DNA from: Korobacter sp963703075
Lineage (GTDB): Bacteria > Acidobacteriota > Terriglobia > Terriglobales > Acidobacteriaceae
Assembly: GCA_963703075.1 (NCBI GenBank)
Contig: OY969786.1
Location: forward strand, 2,542,001-2,606,000
Direction of reading: 5' to 3'
Length of the DNA stretch: 64,000 bases
Below, piece after piece: positions 43,383 through 51,743 of the stretch. Within the stretch, counting starts at the first letter, position 1. Each line of letters begins with the position of its first letter. A program made the position numbers and the translations under genes. The notes beneath the pieces are model-generated. The model worked only from the letters and a program-made list of their open reading frames with translations. It did no database searches and had not been told where the DNA came from.

Positions 43383-44269
43383 TCCGCCTAATCTCCGAAT
43401 ATTTTGTGAAAGCTCTCGCCTGCACCCTGGTTCTTGGATATGCCGCCGTCACATACGCACAGGGAGGCGGACGAGTGGTGCCGTACAAGGCTTTTCAGTC
43501 AAAGTTCGTCGATGCGCGAGAGGTCGATGTCTGGCTGCCGCCCGGGTACGATCAGAATTCCTCCGCTAAATATCCCGTGCTCTACATGCACGATGGCCAA
43601 AACCTATTCGATCCGCACCTCAGTTACACGCGCGTGGCCTGGGGCGTGGACGAAGCGATCTCCCATCTCGCCTCCGAAGGAAAAATACGTCCCGCCATCG
43701 TGGTGGGCATCTGGAATACGCCGAAGCGTTTTGGGGAGTACATGCCGCAAAAAGCGGTGTCGGCAACCAACATCGGGCAACTTGCGGGCCTGCCGTTTCC
43801 GGTGCACGACGACATCGTTTCCGACAACTACCTGAAATTCATTGTCGAAGAGTTGAAGCCGTTCATCGATGCGCATTACCGCACGCAACCCGGTAGAGCT
43901 GACACCTTCGTTATGGGATCAAGCATGGGCGGACTCATTTCAGCCTACGCGATCAGTGAATACCCGCAGGTCTTCGGAGGCGCAGCCTGCCTTTCCACCC
44001 ACTGGCCGATTGCCGATGGTGCAGTCGTCACCTACCTCAAAAGTCACCTGCCTGATCCCAAGACCCACAAGTTGTATTTCGATCACGGTACGGCTACCCT
44101 TGACGCGCAATATGCTCCCTACCAGGAGCGCATGGATGCGGCCATGAGGGCCGCGGGTTATACCGAAGGCAAGAACTGGCTATCGAAGACGTATCCCGGA
44201 GCAGATCACTCCGAGCGATCCTGGAATGCGCGCATCGATGTACCGTTGCAGTTCCTGCTGGGACAGTAG
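43379..44269 (+). CDS. Secreted esterase of the PF00756 type (possible carbohydrate esterase)
   Basis: This 296-residue protein has a signal peptide (ALACTLVLGYAAVTYAQ) and an alpha/beta-hydrolase fold: REVDVWLPPGYDQ, VLYMHDGQNLFD, nucleophile elbow MGSSMGGLIS, and a histidine in PGADHSERSW. The layout resembles bacterial feruloyl or acetyl esterases of CE1. It overlaps the FAH gene by ATGA, so it is the last gene of the plus-strand sugar-acid operon. It probably removes acyl decorations from glycan in the periplasm. Confidence 0.86.
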   Translation: MIRLISEYFVKALACTLVLGYAAVTYAQGGGRVVPYKAFQSKFVDAREVDVWLPPGYDQNSSAKYPVLYMHDGQNLFDPHLSYTRVAWGVDEAISHLASEGKIRPAIVVGIWNTPKRFGEYMPQKAVSATNIGQLAGLPFPVHDDIVSDNYLKFIVEELKPFIDAHYRTQPGRADTFVMGSSMGGLISAYAISEYPQVFGGAACLSTHWPIADGAVVTYLKSHLPDPKTHKLYFDHGTATLDAQYAPYQERMDAAMRAAGYTEGKNWLSKTYPGADHSERSWNARIDVPLQFLLGQ

Positions 44270-44340
44270 TTCGATTATCTAGCTGGAGAGCTTGGGGAAT
44301 CCAACATTCCAAGGGGAGAAGTTGGATTGTCGTGATCATT

Positions 44341-44366
44341 GCGGGTCGAAGAGAGCTTCGACCCGC
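44341..44366 (+). terminator. Terminator hairpin between convergent genes
   Basis: GCGGGTCGAAG and CTTCGACCCGC form an 11-bp perfect stem around a four-base loop. It lies 72 bases beyond the last plus-strand gene and just beyond the end of the convergent chloroperoxidase-like gene. The T tract is short (TCGTTTAT), so efficiency is uncertain; it could serve both directions. Confidence 0.6.
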
Positions 44367-44381
44367 TCGTTTATGCGCGCT

Positions 44382-45203
44382 TCACGATCTGATGAACTCG
44401 AGTAGGTCGGCGTTGATGATATCGCTGTGGGTGGTAGGCATCCCATGCGGCAGCCCGGGGTAGGACTTCAGCGTTCCGCGTTTCAAGAGCTTGACCGATC
44501 TCGCTCCTGTAGTGAGGAACGGGCATATCTGGTCATCTTCGCCGTGCATGACGAGCACCGGAACATCGATGGACTTCAGATCTTCGTGGAACTCGGTTTC
44601 CGATAGCACTTTAATGCAATCGTAGTGCGCTTTTGCGGCGCCCATCATTCCTTGCCGCCACCAGTTTTGCCGAATTCCCTCGGAAATATTCGCTCCTGGG
44701 CGGTTGTAGCCGTAGAAAGGAATTGTGATGTCCTGGTAGAACTGCGCTCGACGGTACGCCGTGCCCTCGCGAAGGCCGTCGACGACTTCCTTCGGGACAC
44801 CGTCAGGATTCTTTTCTGTCTTCATGAAAATCGGCGGGATCGAGCTGATCAGCACAGCTTTCGTTACCCTTCCTTTTCCATATCGCGCAACGTAGCGAGT
44901 GACCTCACCTCCTCCGGTCGAATGGCCTATGTGGATCGCGTTCTTGAGGTCGAGGGCTGCGACCACAGCGGCCGCGTCAGCCGCATACGTATCCATGTCG
45001 TGGCCTTCCGCGGTCTGGGTTGAACGGCCGTGGCCACGACGGTCGTGCGCGATTACTCGATAGCCGTGATTCAGGAAGAACATCATCTGGGTGTCCCAGT
45101 CATCGGCGGTGAGCGGCCACCCGTGATGGAAGAAAAGGGGCTGGCCTGTACCCCAATCCTTGTAGAAAATCTCAGTCCCATCTTTCATCTTTACGGTCGT
45201 CAT
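44382..45203 (-). CDS. Non-heme chloroperoxidase-like alpha/beta hydrolase
   Basis: This 273-residue protein has the hallmarks of the cofactor-free haloperoxidase/esterase group: FFHHGWPLTADDWD, AHDRRGHGRS, the nucleophile elbow GHSTGGGEV, a late aspartate in MHGEDDQI and a histidine in GLPHGMPTTH. In the cell these usually act as esterases, lactonases or perhydrolases. The ATG at 45203 follows GAGGAG; the upstream in-frame extension to 45347 is arginine-rich and unlikely. It is divergent from a GlxA-type regulator gene 100 bases away, which may control it. Confidence 0.9.
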   Translation of the reverse strand: MTTVKMKDGTEIFYKDWGTGQPLFFHHGWPLTADDWDTQMMFFLNHGYRVIAHDRRGHGRSTQTAEGHDMDTYAADAAAVVAALDLKNAIHIGHSTGGGEVTRYVARYGKGRVTKAVLISSIPPIFMKTEKNPDGVPKEVVDGLREGTAYRRAQFYQDITIPFYGYNRPGANISEGIRQNWWRQGMMGAAKAHYDCIKVLSETEFHEDLKSIDVPVLVMHGEDDQICPFLTTGARSVKLLKRGTLKSYPGLPHGMPTTHSDIINADLLEFIRS

Positions 45204-45303
45204 TTGTGGTCGTCTCCTCGTGGAGCGCTCAAGGCGTTCGTATGGCGTCGCCTGGGGCCGTCCGGTACACTGTCGCCTCCTAGATAACGGCAAAGGACGA
45301 GCC

Positions 45304-46410
45304 ATGCCTAGAGCCTCAAATGACAAAAGCAAAGGCGAATCCGCCATCTGCTCAGGTTCAAGAAAAATTCAGATCGGCATCATGCTCTACTCTGGCGCAA
45401 AGCTTGCGGCGGTGCATGGCCTCACCGATCTCTTCGAAACTGCCAATCGTTTCAGTGCCGATCATGGTGGCGAATATTCCGCAGAACTGCAGGTGAGCCA
45501 TTGGGCCCCGCAGCCCGAAACGGTACAGCCCGCGTGTGTCTTCGAGTCACATCCGGGAGAAACCGATCAGATCGATTGCCTCATCTTTCCCCCGACCTTG
45601 GAGATCGAACCGCAGAGTGAACTCACAAAAAATCTATTGGCTTGGGCGAATACGCAACACGCCTCAGGCGCGGTCCTTTGCTCTGTATGCGGCGGTGCCT
45701 TCCTGCTTGCTCGCTTGGGAGTGTTGGACGGCAAGTCGGCGACAACCCACTGGAGCTACTCGGAATTGCTGGCTAGCCGCTTCCCGAAGATTACCGTCAA
45801 CTCGGAAGAGCTGATCATCGATGCCGGAGATGTCATGACCGCCGGAGGAGTCATGGCGTGGCTCGACTTGGGATTGAAGCTCGTGGATCGCTATCTTGGT
45901 CCCGTCGTTATGCTGAAAACCGCGCAATTTTTTCTTGCCGATCCGGCTGGCCGCCAACAGCGCTTTTACTCGAATTTCTCGCCGCCACTGCACCATGGAG
46001 ATGCATCGATCCTGGAGGTCCAGCTCTGGCTGCAAACCAGCCCGTCGGAATCGATCACGATGACCGAAATGGCAGGCAGGGCAAAACTCGGGCAGAGAAC
46101 TTTCTTACGCCGTTTTCAAAAGGCTACAGGTCTCACGCCCACCGAATACTTACAACAGCTCAAGGTCAAGAAGGCTCGCGAGCTGCTTGAGTTTACGACG
46201 CTTTCCGTCAAAGAAATTTGTTGGAAGGTGGGATATGAGGACGCCAGCTCGTTTCGAAAGACTTTTCGAAGGCTCGTCGGTTTACCGCCTGCCGATTACC
46301 GACGTCGCTTTGGAACGGGCAATCGCTTGCTTCCGACCTCACTAGCAACTTCGGGGCCGGCGAAGAGTGCCCCATCTACGGAGATCAGTGACAGACTTAG
46401 CGCAAAATGA
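45304..46410 (+). CDS. GlxA family AraC-type transcriptional regulator
   Basis: This 368-residue protein has a DJ-1/PfpI-like N-terminal domain (IQIGIMLYSGAKLAAVHGLTDLFETA, AVLCSVCGGAFLLARLGVLDGKSATTHW with the elbow cysteine) and a C-terminal AraC double helix-turn-helix (TMTEMAGRAKLGQRTFLRRFQKATGLTPTEYLQ and KEICWKVGYEDASSFRKTFRRLVGL). GlxA-type regulators respond to small metabolites, often quaternary amines or aldehydes, though the ligand here is unknown. The ATG at 45304 has AAGGA seven bases upstream. It is the last chromosomal gene before the tRNA fragment that marks the island edge. Confidence 0.92.
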   Translation: MPRASNDKSKGESAICSGSRKIQIGIMLYSGAKLAAVHGLTDLFETANRFSADHGGEYSAELQVSHWAPQPETVQPACVFESHPGETDQIDCLIFPPTLEIEPQSELTKNLLAWANTQHASGAVLCSVCGGAFLLARLGVLDGKSATTHWSYSELLASRFPKITVNSEELIIDAGDVMTAGGVMAWLDLGLKLVDRYLGPVVMLKTAQFFLADPAGRQQRFYSNFSPPLHHGDASILEVQLWLQTSPSESITMTEMAGRAKLGQRTFLRRFQKATGLTPTEYLQQLKVKKARELLEFTTLSVKEICWKVGYEDASSFRKTFRRLVGLPPADYRRRFGTGNRLLPTSLATSGPAKSAPSTEISDRLSAK

Positions 46411-46452
46411 TCAGGAGTGAGGGCGCACGGGTCGCTTCTGGCCGGAAAACGA

Positions 46453-46502
46453 TGGTGGGCGCTGCAGGATTCGAACCTGCGACTTCCACCGTGTGAAGGT
46501 GT
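46453..46502 (-). tRNA. tRNA-Val(CAC), 3' part only; likely island attachment site
   Basis: On the minus strand, from 46502 to 46453, one reads an anticodon stem-loop with loop TTCACAC (anticodon CAC), a five-base variable region, a T arm GCAGG-TTCGAAT-CCTGC, acceptor AGCGCCC, and encoded ACCA. No D arm or 5' acceptor strand precedes it, and the outermost anticodon-stem pair is already mismatched, so tRNA identity stops at about 46501. This is the repeat left when an element integrates into the 3' end of a tRNA gene. By that geometry the chromosome continues to the left and the island lies to the right; an intact copy should stand at the far end. Confidence 0.85.
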
Positions 46503-46819
46503 CGTATAAACGTAGTTTCAACGGCTTACAAGTGCCGTTAGGCTTTCTAAGAACGTAAATGTACTTCGAAGTCGACCCAATAACGGTAGCTGAATAGGGA
46601 GTTTTACCCCATCGCCTGCAATGCTCGCGTGTGGTCATTTTTTGTGACCACCAAAAAGGATCCTCAGGCTAAACGCACTAGGTGGTAACGACGTCCGCTG
46701 AAACCTCGTGATGGGGCCAAACCCAGGTTCGTTTTTCAACCAAACTGCTCACGCTATCAAGCGCCCCGAGTGGGTCGATCCCCATCGAACGTAAACGTTC
46801 GAGTAGCTCGAAAAGAACT
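46503..46819. other. Island-edge intergenic stretch without a recognisable gene
   Basis: This 317-base stretch lies between the tRNA fragment and the end of the helicase gene. A minus-strand frame (46411-46638) continues into the tRNA fragment and so is unlikely to be a gene. No integrase remnant could be recognised. Confidence 0.45.
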
Positions 46820-49800
46820 TCATCCTTTCGCAGAGACCAGGTCGAGGCAAAACAGCGCCAGAAGGTCCGATCCAGCGCGCTCGAGAATCCGCTGTCGATT
46901 CATGTCGTGCTGCCATCGATCAGGCCCATGGAATTCGTCCCCATCGCACTCGATTGCAAGTCGTACGTCCCCCGCACCTTCTACGACCATGTCAATGCGA
47001 TAGGCCCCAGTTTTGACTTGTGGAATTACACGATATCCTCGAGCGACCAGTTCGGTATAAACCTGCCGCTCGAAGCCCGATTCGCAGAGATCAGACAACT
47101 GCTGCACAACGTTGGCACCCATTACCAGTGGTTTTTCGAAATGGGTCAGCAAAGACGATCTGACGTCTTTGTCCGACAGATCCGACATTTTTACCGAATG
47201 CACGAGATACATCCGATCCTGAGCGCGGCTTGCCGCTACATTGAACCGCTGATCGAACATGCCTCCAGAGAGAGCTTTGCAGTTGCTTGGGTCGACCACA
47301 AGCGACAAGAACATGATGTGGCGCTCGCTTCCTTGAAAAGAGCGCGCGTCCCCGCACAAGAATCTTCTAGCGTGTAACTCTACGGCGTCGCATTTCTGCC
47401 TCACAATGCTGTCAATATGCTTCGCCTGCTCGGCGCCAAGCAACGAAACGACCCCAATCGTTCGGCCTGCGAATTCTTTATCGTTTAGGATCGCAGTAAT
47501 CTCATCGGCGATCGCGTGAGCCTCGCAATCGTTCCGATCGCGGTGGTCTCTATTGCCTTCCTCGACGTAGATGTCTACCAAAGGGGGCTCAATGCGTTCG
47601 GATGCACGAGCAATCCGAAGTGGCAGAATCTGATTTTGGTAGAACGTGCGATTTGAATAAGCAATGATGGGCGGCACACAGCGGAAGTGCTCCCTCAACA
47701 TTATCTGATCCGACGCAAACACCCGCGAAGCAAGGTCATAAAGTGATTTCTCCGGGGTCATTTCCGACTTATACGGCTGATCGACCAAGAAGCGATCAAG
47801 AAGCTCCTGGATACGGCTGCTCTGTATGAACCCCCCGTCAGGTGAAACCTGCTTGTCATCGCCCACAACGAGTATTTTCTTTCCCCTCAGGATTGCGGGA
47901 AGAGCCCAAATGTCAGACTGACTTGCTTCGTCAACGATTACTAAATCAAAGGCGCCGATGTCGGCTGGCATCGCCTCAGAGATACGACTATGGTTCATAA
48001 TCCAACAGGGTACCGCCCCGGCTGCGTCGAACATACATGCTCTCGCGTCACGCCGATATCGCGTGGCGTTCGGGCCGGTGCCCATCCCTATCCGTCTGAT
48101 GGCTGTGGCGTATCCAGATAAGGCTTGTAGAATTCTCGGCGTAGAATTCTTTTTTGTGGCCAGCCATGCGGCTTTTCCAACCATTTCCTGATAAAGGCGG
48201 GACAACGCTCCTTCCAATTCCCGCCTACGAGTGTTGAGGCTGACCAGTTCATATCTCGCTTCAATCCTGTCTAGGTGCGTACGCATTCTCGCCCAATTCC
48301 AAGCTTCTCTCCACGTGCTCGGGAACGCCCTGTCTTCGCCCAAAGCTAGCACGGGGACGGAGCGGACGTTCGCGGCCAAGTTCGGCGCTCCTGCTCTTCC
48401 CAGCCTCTGAGAAGCGTCGTGGACGAGGGAGAGGTGCTGTGCTAGCGCCGCCACACGCCGAAGCTCGTCGAGAAAACCCGAATACTGTGCGCCCACCTGA
48501 TCGCTCGATACGACGCCACTACCCAGAGTGTTTTTCACGAAATGACGGAGTTCAACTGAGATCGGTCCAGACTTACCGGCTAGTTTTTCCTCGAAATCTT
48601 CTATCTGCAAGGCAGCCCGCGAAAGCTCCGCGAAACTCAGATGCTGCAATAACTGTCTTCTGACCGTCTGCAACTGCTCTCGATCGCACGCTTGCGGAAG
48701 ATCGGGTAGGAATGCAAATACATGGCCAATTCCTTTTCGGAGTTGCGGATCTAAATATGTAGCGAGTTTGTGTGCTTTTCGAGCAGCGTTCCCGACGATT
48801 TCTAACTGTCGAAGCTCACTGACGCCGCCGTTCAAAGGAGGCAGCGATAGAAGCTGGTGGATCTCATTCCACCTGGCATTGAAGGTCAACACTTGTTCGT
48901 GCAGCACAATCCATCTTTGAACAGTTGTCCACTCGTCCCGTGTCAAAGGAGCTCGCCCCTCAAACCTAACAGTGGCTATGTTCTGCTTGGCGATCGAGGA
49001 GCCGAGAGACATAATCCCAAATGGCTTGCCTGTTTCAACTGCACGTGCAACTGCTTCGAGAGTCTTCGGGTCGTTAAGGCCGCTCTCTGGAAAAGTAACC
49101 GGACTTTTTAGGAACTCGGCACGTGCGGTAATGAGTGAGTCGAGCTTCCCGAAAAGAGATTCGAGAGCGGCACGTTCAGAAGAGAAACTTGTCTGGTGGC
49201 ACTTGTTACGTAACTGAAATGGCCAACGCTGACCAACCTCGTCCAGTTCCCTAATGAGGCTAAGCATCTCCTCTACCAGAACAGTCAGGCTGCGAGCCGC
49301 TTCTAAGACACCAGGGGTATCAGCTTTGAGAGGCGTCAATTGCCCCATGCGGACTTCGTTTATGATGCTTTCCCTTTTCAACAATACGCGGTGTAAATCG
49401 CCTACAGAAGCCACAGAAGGGAAGCTGTCAGCGGATGGCAGACATGCCTGTACATAAACTATATCTTCGCCCAGTGCCCTTCGAGCTGCTCTCAAATGGC
49501 CAGCTTCGTCACTCGATAGCGGGGGAGCATTTTCAGGCGACAGACTCAACACGTCCTCGAACCATTGGTGCTGATCCTGACCTGAGATCACCAACTGAGC
49601 CAGCTCTTGGGCTCGCATCGGTCTGCCATCTACCTCAATGCTAGAGAGCTGCTGGAGAGCGATCTCGTCCACTCTTCGGTCTATCCGAATCAGATCAGAG
49701 TGAGCGCGATCAATGGACGCATGAATCCTCGCGATGTCTTGAATCGTCAGCCCGGGATTGATCTGCGAGACCTTATGTTGGATAGCTTCAATGGCTCCCT

Positions 49801-49954
49801 GAAACTGCCGAATGCCCTCTCGATCGCTGGTGAGCAGGGCTACTGTCAGTGCGCGAATCTCAGCTGGAATCTTCTCCTGCAAGACACTCAGAGCCGCTTC
49901 ACCTCGAGACGTCACAAGAACCCTTCTTCCCGTCGCGAGGTAATGGCAGATCAC
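46820..49954 (-). CDS. Superfamily 1 DNA/RNA helicase with C-terminal Vsr-like nuclease domain, 3' part of a frameshifted gene
   Basis: This 1,044-residue frame is the body of a DNA2/UPF1-type helicase: motif II IVDEASQSDIW, motif III VVGDDKQVSPDG, motif V-like FQGSERHIMFLSLVV and motif VI FNVAASRAQDRMYLVHS. The C-terminal ~90 residues (FERQVYTELVARGYRV, TGAYRIDMVVEG, LAIECDGDEFHG, then RQRILERAG) fit the Vsr-like REase_MTES_1575 nuclease type. A long helical insert lies between Walker A and motif II. The Walker A itself (GPPGTGKT) is encoded just upstream and belongs to this frame; one extra G at 49989-49991 separates it from the N-terminal frame. Proteins of this layout are frequent in defence islands. 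Confidence 0.88.
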   Translation of the reverse strand: MICHYLATGRRVLVTSRGEAALSVLQEKIPAEIRALTVALLTSDREGIRQFQGAIEAIQHKVSQINPGLTIQDIARIHASIDRAHSDLIRIDRRVDEIALQQLSSIEVDGRPMRAQELAQLVISGQDQHQWFEDVLSLSPENAPPLSSDEAGHLRAARRALGEDIVYVQACLPSADSFPSVASVGDLHRVLLKRESIINEVRMGQLTPLKADTPGVLEAARSLTVLVEEMLSLIRELDEVGQRWPFQLRNKCHQTSFSSERAALESLFGKLDSLITARAEFLKSPVTFPESGLNDPKTLEAVARAVETGKPFGIMSLGSSIAKQNIATVRFEGRAPLTRDEWTTVQRWIVLHEQVLTFNARWNEIHQLLSLPPLNGGVSELRQLEIVGNAARKAHKLATYLDPQLRKGIGHVFAFLPDLPQACDREQLQTVRRQLLQHLSFAELSRAALQIEDFEEKLAGKSGPISVELRHFVKNTLGSGVVSSDQVGAQYSGFLDELRRVAALAQHLSLVHDASQRLGRAGAPNLAANVRSVPVLALGEDRAFPSTWREAWNWARMRTHLDRIEARYELVSLNTRRRELEGALSRLYQEMVGKAAWLATKKNSTPRILQALSGYATAIRRIGMGTGPNATRYRRDARACMFDAAGAVPCWIMNHSRISEAMPADIGAFDLVIVDEASQSDIWALPAILRGKKILVVGDDKQVSPDGGFIQSSRIQELLDRFLVDQPYKSEMTPEKSLYDLASRVFASDQIMLREHFRCVPPIIAYSNRTFYQNQILPLRIARASERIEPPLVDIYVEEGNRDHRDRNDCEAHAIADEITAILNDKEFAGRTIGVVSLLGAEQAKHIDSIVRQKCDAVELHARRFLCGDARSFQGSERHIMFLSLVVDPSNCKALSGGMFDQRFNVAASRAQDRMYLVHSVKMSDLSDKDVRSSLLTHFEKPLVMGANVVQQLSDLCESGFERQVYTELVARGYRVIPQVKTGAYRIDMVVEGAGDVRLAIECDGDEFHGPDRWQHDMNRQRILERAGSDLLALFCLDLVSAKG

Positions 49955-51224
49955 GTTTGCGATTGTATGCGTCTTCCCTGTCCCGGGAGGGACCTTGAAC
50001 CGCTACACCAGATGCTCGCTCAAGATGCTGAATGATGGCGACCTGCTCGTCGTTATAAGGGAGCGGAAAGTACAGTTCCTCTGCCCTTCCCCCGTCACCG
50101 TTGCTTCTTCCCCGGCCTGATAAACCTCGAAAACTGATTGGATCAAAAACGATTGGCTCATCAGATGCTCGAGTGACGAGCGCAAGCGGTCCTTCATGAA
50201 TGAGACAACCATCCTCAAGCTTTTCACGCAATCGACTGAGATCATCGAAGAGGAAGTTGATCGCACGGGGGCGGGAAATCAGAACCCAAGCATCTGTCAC
50301 GACTAAGTCCTTGCTCGGTCGTGGCACCCCGCAGTCGTGCGCTAAGACCTCAATGTACGATCCTTCGCTGTCTAGATTTGCGGCAATAAGCTTCAGAATA
50401 TCGCTGTAGCTGCCGGCATCGAACGGGGTAACAGGGCTGTCTTTATGTTTCGCGAGGTGATCGTGCGCCGCTCGTTCAACGTCCACAGCCCCGACTACTT
50501 GACATGCAATAAAGGCATCCATTTCGACGCGAGTGTCCGTGGATCGAGGGCGCAATTCAATCGCCATCGTTTTGTTGTCAACACCGATTTCTAAAGTCTG
50601 GCTGAGAAGCGGGAACTCGAAGGCAATCTGCTCAAGTCCACTTTCCAGCTGCCATGTAGCCACACCAATGCCCCAGATCAGCTCTTGTGGATTGCTGGTC
50701 TGCTCTGCCTCCAGCTGATGCATCAGCGAGAAGAGATCACTGTAGAGACGAATCGTGTCGCGCCTTGGCCGTTCCCCCGCCGCCCATGATTCCCAAAGCG
50801 TTGAGTATGAGCGCAGTGCGAGTGCCACAGCGTCGCTTAGGTCTGACTCCAACTTAGAAATTTCCTCAGCGCTCGACTTACCACCGCTCTTCAGTTCTGC
50901 GGTCATTCCCATCAAATATCTGTTGTAGGCGGCGTCATCAATCGAAGGCGCAGGCCCTGCGGGGTCAGAGCTCACTCGCATAAAGCTCTTGTATGCCTGA
51001 GCTGGAATCGGCGGCGGCTCCGCAGCTAAGCGGGGAACTCTTAGCCAGAGGTGATCTCCCTCAACGCGGATGTCAAATTCAACGCCCGGCAGTCCGGCAA
51101 TCTCATTGCGCTGGCGTACGAAACTCTTGGCGGAAACGAGACTATATCCCCGCGGGTTGACTTCTTTGGCTTGCTCTTTGATGTAATCCAACAAACCAAC
51201 TAACAACCCGCGAGGATCCGCCAT
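49899..51224 (-). CDS. Superfamily 1 helicase, N-terminal part of the frameshifted gene
   Basis: The 441-residue frame supplies the N-terminal region: a beta-rich segment (residues 1-90), a helical stretch, and the helicase Q-like segment LPYNDEQVAIIQHLERASGVAVQGP. It then goes out of frame (SRDREDAYNRKRD) where the other frame reads PPGTGKTHTIANVIC. With one G removed at 49989-49991 the two frames make one protein of about 1,465 residues. If the extra base is real, neither piece keeps both an ATP site and the N-terminal domain. The gene is divergent from the AddB-like gene. Confidence 0.85.
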   Translation of the reverse strand: MADPRGLLVGLLDYIKEQAKEVNPRGYSLVSAKSFVRQRNEIAGLPGVEFDIRVEGDHLWLRVPRLAAEPPPIPAQAYKSFMRVSSDPAGPAPSIDDAAYNRYLMGMTAELKSGGKSSAEEISKLESDLSDAVALALRSYSTLWESWAAGERPRRDTIRLYSDLFSLMHQLEAEQTSNPQELIWGIGVATWQLESGLEQIAFEFPLLSQTLEIGVDNKTMAIELRPRSTDTRVEMDAFIACQVVGAVDVERAAHDHLAKHKDSPVTPFDAGSYSDILKLIAANLDSEGSYIEVLAHDCGVPRPSKDLVVTDAWVLISRPRAINFLFDDLSRLREKLEDGCLIHEGPLALVTRASDEPIVFDPISFRGLSGRGRSNGDGGRAEELYFPLPYNDEQVAIIQHLERASGVAVQGPSRDREDAYNRKRDLPLPRDGKKGSCDVSR

Positions 51225-51743
51225 TCAGGCTCCAAAGGCTACATTCTCTGCGTTACGTCGCGATCGCTTTCAGATTCGCTCATTGTAGCGAGACGTCCGC
51301 GATCTCACAATGGCTATCCAGGATGAATCGTGACGGCAAGCTTTGCAGAGCCTTTTGCCGTCCTGTTGTACAGTCTTGAAGGGTTCGAGGCTGGGTTCGC
51401 TATCGGTGGAGACGACGCTTTCGACTCGGTTGTAGGTTTTTTGCCCTCCACCGTGACTGCCTGGCGGCTGTTCAGCTCTGTTCATCGGTCCGCGCCTCCC
51501 GTTTTTTATCCGCCTAGCGCTTGCTTCTCGTTCGGTTCACTCCCGTTCTCCTTTGCGAAACCCAACAAATCGTCTTATACAGCTTGATGGCAGACCACTT
51601 ACCCCCTAAGCTGGAATCAGTTGCTGGCTCATTGCGAGATCGCGCAGAGCGAACAGCGAGTTTCGCCATTCTATGGATAGTTTGTACATCTCATCTTGGA
51701 AGTTCGTTCCACCCACAGATCTGAGACTCCTCGGAGCATAGTA
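51225..51743. other. Divergent promoter region between the helicase and AddB-like genes
   Basis: About 520 bases with no convincing reading frame; the short frames seen have no family resemblance. It must hold promoters for two divergent transcription units. I found no clear terminator, tRNA or insertion-sequence remnant. Confidence 0.45.

Noticed and set aside
46453..46502. A complete tRNA-Val gene, or one interrupted by an intron
   Set aside because: No D arm or 5' acceptor strand can be found in the adjoining sequence, and the break lies at the edge of the anticodon stem, which fits an attachment-site remnant better.
46411..46638. Minus-strand 75-codon frame at the island edge
   Set aside because: Its second half is a translation of the tRNA fragment, so it is very unlikely to be a protein gene.
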